DNA from: JAWKWH01 sp041397625
GTDB taxonomy: Bacteria; Pseudomonadota; Alphaproteobacteria; Rhizobiales; Rhizobiaceae
NCBI GenBank assembly: GCA_041397625.1
Contig: JAWKWH010000001.1
Span: 248,001-312,000 of the forward strand
Length of the DNA stretch: 64,000 nucleotides
Direction: 5' to 3'
The notes beneath the pieces are model-generated. The model searched no databases. It was not told the DNA's origin and saw only the letters and a program-made list of their open reading frames with translations. The translations under genes were made by a program, and so were the position numbers. Each line of letters starts with the position of its first letter. Position 1 is the first letter of the stretch. Below are positions 18,501 to 26,287 of this stretch, piece by piece.

Positions 18501-19295
18501 TCAGAGCCAGGGAACGAAGTCGCGCCAGTTCTTCTTGCCGGCCTTCTTGCGCGCCTCGGCCTTGCGGCGGGCTTCCTTCTTGTCCTCGTCTTCGCCGATA
18601 TCGTTGACCGGCGCCGAGACGGCGGCCGCGCGATACTCGAGCGGCGGCTCGCTCAGATATTTCCGCACCGTCGGATCGCCCTGCTGATTTTCGGCCAGGC
18701 GACGGTTGAACTCCTCGCGTGCCCGAGCCGGATCCGGATCGACGGCTTCCGTATTCGTCAGCGCGCCGCCGCGATCAAACGCGGCCCGCGAACGGCTCCG
18801 TTTCGGCTGCGACAATGCCCGCCGACGCGATGCCTCGTCGTCGCCGCGATTGTCGAGCACCAGATTCGGGTTACGATCATACTGCGCCGCCGATCGGGTC
18901 TCGACATTCTCCGGCCCCTTGATCTTCGGGCGCCAGCCCAGTGTGTCGCGGTTTTCCGTCGCTTCGGCGCGCAGCCTGGCGCGCTGTTCTTCCGGCGATT
19001 CCGGCCACATGCTCCTGTCGACCGACGCCATCATGTCGTCCTGCGGTTCGGGCAGGGTCGCTGTTTCGGCAGGTTTGACCAGTTCCGGCCGCGGCTTGTA
19101 GTCGATGCGCTCTTGTTCTTTCGGTCCGATGGTCAGGATGCCGGTCACGTCCTCCAGCAACTGCTCGCTGGCGGGGGTGCCCGTTCCGTAGGTCGGTGAT
19201 GAGACGCAGCCGCTCATTCCCGCCGCCGCGGCGACGAGGATGGCAACGCTACCCATCCGGACAAGGCCGGTACGCTCAACGCGGATATCATTCAC
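18501..19295 (-). CDS. Hypothetical lipoprotein
   Basis: A 264-residue protein starting at GTG 19295 (VNDIRVERTGL). A hydrophobic segment ends in a lipobox-like MSGC (SVAILVAAAAGMSGC), so it is probably a lipoprotein exported across the inner membrane. The rest is rich in Pro, Glu and Arg, with KPRPELVKPAETATLPEPQ near residue 50 and a Lys/Arg-rich C-terminus (EARRKAEARKKAGKKN). No enzymatic motif is visible. It lies 178 bases downstream of ileS on the same strand. I do not recognise a named family with confidence. Confidence 0.72.
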   Translation of the reverse strand: MNDIRVERTGLVRMGSVAILVAAAAGMSGCVSSPTYGTGTPASEQLLEDVTGILTIGPKEQERIDYKPRPELVKPAETATLPEPQDDMMASVDRSMWPESPEEQRARLRAEATENRDTLGWRPKIKGPENVETRSAAQYDRNPNLVLDNRGDDEASRRRALSQPKRSRSRAAFDRGGALTNTEAVDPDPARAREEFNRRLAENQQGDPTVRKYLSEPPLEYRAAAVSAPVNDIGEDEDKKEARRKAEARKKAGKKNWRDFVPWL

Positions 19296-19473
19296 GGAAC
19301 AGGCCCTTTTCGCGATTCTACGGTCCCTGCGGCGACAATTCGCACGCTGTGGCAGCCAAGTGCCGGTCAAATCCGGCAACAACATGGCAATTTTCAAGTC
19401 CAGCAATACCACAACCGGCGTGTCGGGGGCAATCACGCCGCGCCGGCGATGCGGTGACAATTTGTTGCCGCCA

Positions 19474-22400
19474 TCACGATACCGCGCCATCCAGCCGGCC
19501 GAGCGCCCGCAACTCCTTCAGCGCCGCGGCATCGCGCGCCGACACATCGGGAAAATCGGGATCGGCGCCGACATCGTCCGTGTAGCGCCACGAGCGGGCG
19601 CATTTGACGCCTGCGGCGCGGGCGAAGACCACGGCGACGCCGCGCACCTCGTCCATCGTAAATGCGCCTGCTGGCGCCGGCCTGGTCGAGACCTGAATGT
19701 CGGAGGTGATGGCGATCTCCGCCAGATCCAGGTCCTCGACGGCTTCGGCCAGCGCGGCATCGGTGATGTGGACGACCGGCGCCGCCTCGAGCGACGAACC
19801 GATGGTCTTTTCCTTGCGCTCGATCTCCAGTGCGCCGGTGATGACGCGGCGCACCTGGCGCACCTTCTTCCACCTGGCCGCCAGTGCGTCGTCGCGCCAT
19901 TCGTCCGGGCAGGCGCGGAACTGTTCCAGATGCACCGAGCGGGCCTCGGGATAGCGTGCCAGCCAGGCCTCCTCCATGGTAAACGGCAGCATCGGCGCCA
20001 GCCAGGTCACCACGCGATCGAAGATCTGGCGGACGACCTGCAGCGCCGCCCTGCGGCGTGCGCTCGATGGCGCGTCGCAATAGAGCGCGTCCTTGCGAAT
20101 GTCGAAATAGAACGCCGACAGGTCGGTGACCATGAAGTCGAGCAGGTGATGGGCGATGCGCTTGAAGTCGAAATTGTCGTAGCCCGCATTGACGATGCCG
20201 CTCAGCTCCCGCAGCCGGTGCAGCATCAGCCGTTCCAGTTCAGGCATGTCGGCGGGATCGACGTCCTCGCCCTCGTCATGGGCAAGCGTTCCGAGCATCC
20301 AGCGGATGGTGTTTCTGAGCTTGCGATAGGCGTCGATATTGGTCTGGATGACGTTCTGGCCGAGCCGCTGGTCCTCCCAGTAGTCGGTGGTCATCACCCA
20401 AAGGCGCAATATGTCGGCGCCCGATTTCGCCATCACGTCCTGCGGGAAGACCTGGTTGTTCAGCGACTTCGACATCTTGCGCCCGTCCTCGGCCATGGTG
20501 AAGCCGTGGGTGATGACGGTGTCGTAGGGCGCGCGGCCGCGCGTGCCGCAGCTTTCCAGGAGCGAGGAGTGGAACCAGCCGCGATGCTGGTCGGAGCCTT
20601 CCAGATACACATCGGCCGGCCATTTCAGGTCGTTACGGTCCTCCAGCGTGAAAACATGGGTGGAACCGGAATCGAACCACACGTCGAGAATGTCGGTGAC
20701 CTGGGTCCACTTTGCCGGGTCGTGGTCGTTGCCGAGGAAGCGCTCTCCGGCGCCCTCGGCGAACCAGGCGTCCGCCCCTTCCGCCTCGAATGCTTCGAGG
20801 ATGCGGGCATTGACCGCCTCGTCCTTCAGCACCTCGCCGGCCTCGTCGGCGAAGACGCAGATCGGCACGCCCCAGGCGCGCTGGCGCGACAGCACCCAGT
20901 CGGGACGCTCGGCGATCATCGCCCTCAAGCGGGACTGCCCGGCAGACGGCACGAAACGCGTCGCGTCGATGGCGGCGAGAGCCAATTGGCGCAACGTCGG
21001 ACCCTCGCCCTTCGAGGCCGCCTGCGGCGGCGCCTCAGGATGAGGGTCCTGTTGCGCCTGCCCCTCATCCTGAGGTGCGAGCGCAGCGAGCCTCGAAGGG
21101 TCGAGGGATCTGTCCATGTGGACGAACCATTGCGGCGTGTTGCGGAAGATGACCGGCTTCTTCGACCGCCAGGAATGCGGATAGGTGTGCTTCAGCCGGC
21201 CGCGCGCGAACAGCATGTCCTTTTCGATCAGCGCCGTGATGACGGCCTGGTTGGCGTCGCCCTTCTTGCCCTTGTCGTCTATGACGCGCGCCGGCCCGCC
21301 GTCGCGGTCCGGGCCGAAACCCGGCGCGTCGGCGGTGAAATAGCCGGCATCGTCGACGGTAAACGGGATTTTCGAGGATATGCCACGCGCTTCGAGGTCG
21401 CGCGCATTGTCCATCCAGGCGTCGAAGTCCTCGCGGCCGTGACCGGGCGCGGTGTGGACGAAACCGGTGCCGGCATCGTCGGTGACATGCTCGCCGGCGA
21501 TGAGCGGCACGGCGAACTCGTAGCCGCCGCCAAGTCCCTTGAGCGGATGGGCGCAGGTGATCGCCGCCAGTTCGTCGGCCGCAACACCGCGCAGGCGCGT
21601 GTATTCCAGCTTCGCCTTGGCAAAACTCTCCTCGGCCAGCGCATCGGCAAAAATCAGCCGCTCGCCTGGCCGTGGCCCGAAATCGTTCTCGGCCGCCGTT
21701 ACCTCGTAGAGACCGTATTCGATACGCGGTGAAAAACTGATCGCGCGGTTGCCGGGGATGGTCCACGGCGTCGTCGTCCAGATGACGATCGACCATCCGA
21801 CGAGGTCTTCGGATGGCGTGATCTGGATGGGAAACTTCACCCAGATCGTGTCGCTCTCATAGTCCTGGTACTCCACCTCGGCCTCGGCCAGCGCGGTGCG
21901 TTCCACTACGCTCCACATGACCGGCTTGGAGCCGCGATAGAGCTGGTCCGACATGGCGAATTTTATGAGTTCGCCGGCGATCCGCGCCTCGGCGTGGAAA
22001 TTCATCGTCGTATAGGGGCTCTTGAAATCGCCCTCGATGCCGAGACGCTGGAATTCCTCCGTCTGCACGTCGATCCAGTGCTGGGCGAACTCGCGGCACT
22101 CCCTGCGGAACTCGTTGACCGGCACCTCGTCCTTGTTCCTGCCCTTGGCGCGGTACTGCTCCTCGATCTTCCACTCGATCGGCAGGCCGTGGCAGTCCCA
22201 GCCGGGTACATAGTTGGAATCGTAACCGCGCATCTGGAAGGAACGGGTGATGACGTCTTTCAGCACCTTGTTCAGCGCATGGCCGATATGGATGTTGCCG
22301 TTGGCATAGGGCGGGCCGTCATGCAGCACGTAGCGCGGCCGGCCGGCGGCATCCTCGCGCAGCAGCTTGTAGAGGTCCATCTGCTGCCAGCGCGCGACGA

Positions 22401-22500
22401 GCTCCGGTTCCTTTTTCGGCAGGCCGGCGCGCATGGGAAACTCGGTCTCGGGCAGGTAGAGGGTCTTCGAATAGTCGAGCTTGTCGGTCGTATCGGTCAT
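19474..22500 (-). CDS. ileS: Isoleucyl-tRNA synthetase with an in-frame repeat insertion
   Basis: A 1008-residue class I aminoacyl-tRNA synthetase charging tRNA-Ile. HIGH lies at residues 71-74 and KMSKS lies in DGRKMSKSLNN near residue 680; the editing (CP1) domain lies between them, with THP-type blocks such as HTAPGHGREDFDAW. Residues about 465-500 do not resemble other IleS proteins. They coincide with a pair of inverted palindromic repeats at 21002-21107 that keep the reading frame. Flanking sequence (NTPQWFVHMDRSLD and LRQLALAAIDATRFVP) joins normally once the insert is removed. The neighbour ribF is usual for ileS, but lspA is absent here. Confidence 0.95.
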   Translation of the reverse strand: MTDTTDKLDYSKTLYLPETEFPMRAGLPKKEPELVARWQQMDLYKLLREDAAGRPRYVLHDGPPYANGNIHIGHALNKVLKDVITRSFQMRGYDSNYVPGWDCHGLPIEWKIEEQYRAKGRNKDEVPVNEFRRECREFAQHWIDVQTEEFQRLGIEGDFKSPYTTMNFHAEARIAGELIKFAMSDQLYRGSKPVMWSVVERTALAEAEVEYQDYESDTIWVKFPIQITPSEDLVGWSIVIWTTTPWTIPGNRAISFSPRIEYGLYEVTAAENDFGPRPGERLIFADALAEESFAKAKLEYTRLRGVAADELAAITCAHPLKGLGGGYEFAVPLIAGEHVTDDAGTGFVHTAPGHGREDFDAWMDNARDLEARGISSKIPFTVDDAGYFTADAPGFGPDRDGGPARVIDDKGKKGDANQAVITALIEKDMLFARGRLKHTYPHSWRSKKPVIFRNTPQWFVHMDRSLDPSRLAALAPQDEGQAQQDPHPEAPPQAASKGEGPTLRQLALAAIDATRFVPSAGQSRLRAMIAERPDWVLSRQRAWGVPICVFADEAGEVLKDEAVNARILEAFEAEGADAWFAEGAGERFLGNDHDPAKWTQVTDILDVWFDSGSTHVFTLEDRNDLKWPADVYLEGSDQHRGWFHSSLLESCGTRGRAPYDTVITHGFTMAEDGRKMSKSLNNQVFPQDVMAKSGADILRLWVMTTDYWEDQRLGQNVIQTNIDAYRKLRNTIRWMLGTLAHDEGEDVDPADMPELERLMLHRLRELSGIVNAGYDNFDFKRIAHHLLDFMVTDLSAFYFDIRKDALYCDAPSSARRRAALQVVRQIFDRVVTWLAPMLPFTMEEAWLARYPEARSVHLEQFRACPDEWRDDALAARWKKVRQVRRVITGALEIERKEKTIGSSLEAAPVVHITDAALAEAVEDLDLAEIAITSDIQVSTRPAPAGAFTMDEVRGVAVVFARAAGVKCARSWRYTDDVGADPDFPDVSARDAAALKELRALGRLDGAVS
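21002..21107. repeat. Inverted pair of palindromic repeat elements inside ileS
   Basis: Two copies of a roughly 45-base GC-rich element lie in opposite orientation at 21002-21046 and 21061-21107, separated by 14 bases. Each has the core CTTCGAGGC at one end and CCTCAGGATGAGGG at the other. The inner parts differ (CGCCTGCGGCGG versus TCGCTGCGCTCGC) but each can fold on itself. I recall this type as a dispersed intergenic repeat of Rhizobiales genomes. Together the arms could form a long hairpin in DNA or mRNA. In ileS they are translated as about 35 extra residues. Confidence 0.85.
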
Positions 22501-22728
22501 CTTGTCCCCGTTCGGGATCGCCGCGGCGCGCGGCGTAGCTATCTATATCTGGAAAATACGCGGAATTGCGCTTGAGGCAGCGCCAACATCCCGGCCTCAA
22601 CGCTTGGTGTCAGCGTGCGGCCGGGCCAATAATTCGGTTCGTGATCACGGTCAACAACGCGATACCCATCATGGCTGCGTCTTCTAGCCGAGGTCGCGGG
22701 CGGAATAAAGGGCTTAGTCGGCCACTGA

Positions 22729-23472
22729 TCACCAGACCGGGCCACCAAGCTTCTCATAGACCAGCCGGCGCATCTGGCGCGCGGTGATCGCCGGGAACAG
22801 AACGCCGGCAAGCGCGAACAGTTTCGGGCCGGCGCCGGGAATGACGAGCCGCCTGCCGGCAAGCGCGGCAGCGACGATGGCGCGCGCCGCCACCTCCGGC
22901 GGCATGCGGCGGGCCTCGTCGGCGCCTTCGGGCGCGTGGCGCCGGGCGTGCTCGGTGCGCAAGGGCCCGGGGCAGGCGAGCGTCACCGAAATGCCCCGGC
23001 GCCCGAACGGTCCGCGGATACTCTTCGCATAGACCGCGAGCGCATCCTTGGAGGCGGCGTAGGCGGCAGCGCCCGGATAGCCGGTGAAATGCGACAATGA
23101 CGAGACGAAGCACATGCCGGACCGGACGGCATCCTCGCGGACGAGCATCGATGCCAGCACCATCGGCGTCTCGGCGTTGAGCGTCATCAGCCGCGCCGCG
23201 GTTTCGGCCGGCAGGCCGGCAAACGCGCCCGTGGCGTTGGCGCCGGCGTTGAAAAACAGATGGTCGTAGGGCCCGGCGGCCAGGATGGCGGGCAGGGCGC
23301 GGTCGACCGCTTCGCGCCTTGCAAGGTCGCATTCGACATGGACCACGCCCCCGGTATGGTCAGGCGGCGTCCGGTCGACCGACACCACGGTGAAACCGGC
23401 GCCGGCGAGTTCGGCGGCGAGCGCGCCTCCGAGCCCGGCGGAGCCTCCGGTAACAAGCGCGCGCCGGGTCAT
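22729..23472 (-). CDS. SDR family NAD(P)-dependent oxidoreductase
   Basis: A 247-residue short-chain dehydrogenase. It has the TGGSAGLGGALA cofactor motif (about 8-19), NAGAN near 83, and an intact catalytic set with Ser in SSLSHF and YAASK near residue 145. The C-terminus has a hydrophobic segment (GPKLFALAGVLFPAITA) suggesting membrane association. It overlaps the next SDR by an ATGA (23469-23472). A 228-base gap with no further gene separates its stop from ileS. The substrate is unknown. Confidence 0.87.
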   Translation of the reverse strand: MTRRALVTGGSAGLGGALAAELAGAGFTVVSVDRTPPDHTGGVVHVECDLARREAVDRALPAILAAGPYDHLFFNAGANATGAFAGLPAETAARLMTLNAETPMVLASMLVREDAVRSGMCFVSSLSHFTGYPGAAAYAASKDALAVYAKSIRGPFGRRGISVTLACPGPLRTEHARRHAPEGADEARRMPPEVAARAIVAAALAGRRLVIPGAGPKLFALAGVLFPAITARQMRRLVYEKLGGPVW

Positions 23473-24176
23473 CGTCGCCCCAGGAAGTAGCCGCCGAACA
23501 GGTAGCGGGCGTAGGATGCGGTGGCAGTCGGCTTCGAACCGGCCGCGGCGCGCTCGATCATCGCCGCCATCGTCGCCGTCGGCAGGAACAGGCGTCCGGC
23601 CCGCCCCGGGTCGTAACCCGCCTTGGCGTGCATGCCGCTTGCTGTCGGCCCGGGATGGATCACCCGCACCGCGACGTCGCCGCGCCATTCCTCGGCAAGC
23701 GCCCGGCCGAAACCGTGCAGCGCCGCCTTCGAGGCGGCGTAGGCGGCGAAACCGGACGCGCCGCGCCGGGCGACTGAGCCGACGAGCACCAGCCTGCCGC
23801 CGGCGGCGCGGAGAAGCGGATGCAGGCTATGCGCCAGCAGCATCGGCGCCACCGCATTGACGTCGAGCGTCTGCCGGATGGCTTGTGCGGTCTCGTCCGC
23901 CGGATCGGCGGCAAGACCGCTTCCGGCATTGAGTATGGCGAGATCGATACCGTCCCATCCGAGCCGTTTCACCGCTGCCGGAACCGCGTCTGCCGCCGCC
24001 CGCGGGTCGGTCTGGTCGATGCGCGCATAGGCTGCCTCGGCGGGTATCAGGTCGCGAATGTCGCCTTCGTTCCTGCGCCCGGTCAACAGCTGCCGGTCGC
24101 CGCGCGCCGCGTTGCGTGCGGCAAGCGCCAGCCCGATACCCGATGTCGCCCCGGTGATCAGGACGCGCCGGCTCAC
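23469..24176 (-). CDS. SDR family NAD(P)-dependent oxidoreductase
   Basis: A 235-residue short-chain dehydrogenase with TGATSGIGLALA near the N-terminus, LNAGSG near residue 85, and the catalytic YAASK near residue 148. It is coupled by four-base overlaps to ribF upstream (24173-24176) and to the second SDR downstream (23469-23472). The two SDRs are only distantly alike, so they are not a recent duplication. They sit between ribF and ileS, which are commonly close together. Substrate unknown. Confidence 0.87.
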   Translation of the reverse strand: MSRRVLITGATSGIGLALAARNAARGDRQLLTGRRNEGDIRDLIPAEAAYARIDQTDPRAAADAVPAAVKRLGWDGIDLAILNAGSGLAADPADETAQAIRQTLDVNAVAPMLLAHSLHPLLRAAGGRLVLVGSVARRGASGFAAYAASKAALHGFGRALAEEWRGDVAVRVIHPGPTASGMHAKAGYDPGRAGRLFLPTATMAAMIERAAAGSKPTATASYARYLFGGYFLGRR

Positions 24177-25186
24177 GGCGCAAACGCCAGCGTCCGGTCG
24201 AGTTGGCCGAGCGGCGTTGCCCCGGCGAGCAACGCGCGCGCCTCTGCCTCGTCGCGTCGCATCTGCGCGGTGAGCGCGTCCAGCCCGTCGAACTTCTCCT
24301 CGCCGCGCAGGAAGCCGAACAGCGACACCGCGCAGGTCTCGCCATAGAGATCGCCGTCGAAGTCGAACACATAAACCTCGAGCAGCGCCTCGCCATCGGC
24401 CTCGACCGTGGGTCGCCGGCCGAAACTGGCCACCCCGTCATGCAGGCTGCCGTCGGCGCGGCGCAGGCGCACCGCATAGATGCCCTCTTGGAGATCGCTT
24501 TCCGGCGCCAGCCTGATATTGGCCGTCGGATAGCCCAGCGTCCGGCCGAGCTTGCGGCCGCCGATCACCGTGCCAGAGACGGTGTAGTGATAGCCGAGCA
24601 GCCCGTTGGCCTCGCCAAGCCGGCCGGTCGCGAGGCAGTCGCGGATGCGGCTTGACGAGATCACCTCGGCGGCCTCGTCGCGAAAGGCGTCGACGAGATC
24701 GACGCTGAAGCCGAGGCGCCGGCCGGCATCCATCAGATAGGCCGGACCGCCCTGCCGGTCCTTGCCGAAATGGAAATCGAAACCGGTGATCGCGCCGACG
24801 ATGCCGAGTTCGCCGATCAGGATGTCGGACACGAATTCCTCGGCGGTGCGCGCCGCGAACTCGCCGTCGAACGGATATTCGACGATCGCGTCAGCGCCGA
24901 GATGACGCAGCAGCAGCGTCTTCATCGGCGCCGGCGTGATGCGGTGGACCGGCTTCTCGGGATTGAAGAAGGTGCGCGGATGCGGTTCGAAGGTCAGCAC
25001 CAGCGCGGGTGCGGTGAGCTTGGCGGCGGCGGCAAGAGCGCGATCGAGAACCGCCTGGTGGCCGCGATGGACCCCGTCGAAATTGCCGATGGCGACGACG
25101 CCGCCACGCCAGCGCTCGGGCAAGGGCATGCCGCCGGTCATGCGGCCCGGTCCAAGCGCCGTATCGTGCTGCCCGCCCATCGGCAT
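24173..25186 (-). CDS. ribF: Bifunctional riboflavin kinase/FAD synthetase
   Basis: A 337-residue protein making FMN and then FAD from riboflavin. The N-terminal adenylyltransferase domain has IGNFDGVHRGHQ near residue 33 and ISSSRIRD near residue 178. The C-terminal kinase domain has GRTLGYPTANI near 215 and ends with the EEKFDGLDALTAQMRRD block. Starts at 25186, 25141 or 25129 are possible; the family core begins at about residue 26. It is five bases after the HAD phosphatase and overlaps the following SDR. Confidence 0.94.
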   Translation of the reverse strand: MPMGGQHDTALGPGRMTGGMPLPERWRGGVVAIGNFDGVHRGHQAVLDRALAAAAKLTAPALVLTFEPHPRTFFNPEKPVHRITPAPMKTLLLRHLGADAIVEYPFDGEFAARTAEEFVSDILIGELGIVGAITGFDFHFGKDRQGGPAYLMDAGRRLGFSVDLVDAFRDEAAEVISSSRIRDCLATGRLGEANGLLGYHYTVSGTVIGGRKLGRTLGYPTANIRLAPESDLQEGIYAVRLRRADGSLHDGVASFGRRPTVEADGEALLEVYVFDFDGDLYGETCAVSLFGFLRGEEKFDGLDALTAQMRRDEAEARALLAGATPLGQLDRTLAFAP

Positions 25187-25191
25187 GCCGC

Positions 25192-26052
25192 CTATCTCAG
25201 CCGCGTCATGAAGCCGACGGCTTCGTGACCGTGGGATTTCATAAAGGCGCAGAGCCGCTCCAGGTCGGGATTGTCGGCGTCGCCATACTCCGCCGCGTGG
25301 ATGCCGGCGGAGATGTAGAGCATGTCGATACCGGCGCCGGCGGCGCCCTTCACATCCGTCAGCACGCCGTCGCCGATCGCCAGCACGTCCGTCGCCGCGA
25401 CGCCGCGGCCAAGGACGTCGGCCGCCGCCGCAAGCGTGGCGTCATAGATCGGCCTGTGCGGCTTGCCGGCGATCAACGTGCGACCGCCAAGCAGTCCGTA
25501 GTCGCGCGCCAGCGCTCCGGCGCACCAGATCAGCCTGTCGCCGCGCTCGACGACAATGTCGGGATTGGCGCAGATCATCGGCAGGTCGCGCGACCGCAGC
25601 CGCTTGAGCATCTCGGCATAGTCCTCCGGCGTTTCGATATCGTCATCGAAAAGCCCGGTGCAACAGACGGCGCTTGCCTCGAACTCCTCCACCACTTCGA
25701 TGCCGAGCCCGTCATAGATCGGAAGGTCGCGGTCCGGACCGAGATGGAATATGCGCCGGGCGGAAGCCGCGATGAGATCGCGGGTCACGTCGCCGGAGGT
25801 GACGATGCGATCCCAGCAGTCGCGCGGCACGCCGATCGTCTCGAACTGCCGTTCGACGCCGGCATTGGGTCTCGGCGCGTTGGTGATCAGGATCACCGCC
25901 TTGCCGGCGTCCCGCGCCCGGGCCAGCGCCCTGCAGGCGGGTGCGAACGCCCGAACACCATTGTGCACGACGCCCCACACATCGCAGAAAATGGCGGTGT
26001 AGCGGTCCAATAGCGTATCGAGACTGTCTATGCGCGGCGGCGGGAAAGGCAT
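25192..26052 (-). CDS. TIGR01459-type HAD hydrolase
   Basis: A 286-residue HAD superfamily phosphatase of the NagD-like group. The nucleophile is Asp24 in FCDVWGVVHNG; motif II is LITNAPRP near 55; the C-terminal acid motif is AIGDGVLTDVKGA near residue 233. GKPHRPIY near 205 supplies the conserved Lys. This family regularly lies beside ribF in alphaproteobacteria, as here. Its physiological substrate is not established from sequence. The region 26053-26287 upstream holds no gene I can support. Confidence 0.9.
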   Translation of the reverse strand: MPFPPPRIDSLDTLLDRYTAIFCDVWGVVHNGVRAFAPACRALARARDAGKAVILITNAPRPNAGVERQFETIGVPRDCWDRIVTSGDVTRDLIAASARRIFHLGPDRDLPIYDGLGIEVVEEFEASAVCCTGLFDDDIETPEDYAEMLKRLRSRDLPMICANPDIVVERGDRLIWCAGALARDYGLLGGRTLIAGKPHRPIYDATLAAAADVLGRGVAATDVLAIGDGVLTDVKGAAGAGIDMLYISAGIHAAEYGDADNPDLERLCAFMKSHGHEAVGFMTRLR

Positions 26053-26287
26053 TGCTGCTCCGGTTGGTTGTTCGGCAGGGCCGCTCTAGAACATGGCGCC
26101 TTGCCTGTCACCCGCTTTCGAGGATGGTCCGGGACAACCGGCGGTATAACGGATGCGCGTCCACCCGCATTGTTGGTTTACCAACGGTTACCGCAAGCAG
26201 GGATTTTTAACCAGTAAATGAAATCGGCGCTTAGGGATTTTGTGGGACATTTCGGCACGTTTGGTTTCGAGTCGAGGGTAACACGAC

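Noticed and set aside
18501..19490. Longer N-terminal extension of the lipoprotein gene
   Set aside because: The frame is open to 19490 but that part overlaps the 3' end of ileS and lacks export or family features; the lipobox segment starts after GTG 19295.
22501..22728. T-box or other leader upstream of ileS
   Set aside because: No T-box sequence or specifier structure was seen, and T-boxes are not expected in this group. The gap shows only weak promoter-like AT patches.
25187..25300. FMN riboswitch before ribF
   Set aside because: ribF starts five bases after another coding region and no RFN element is present.
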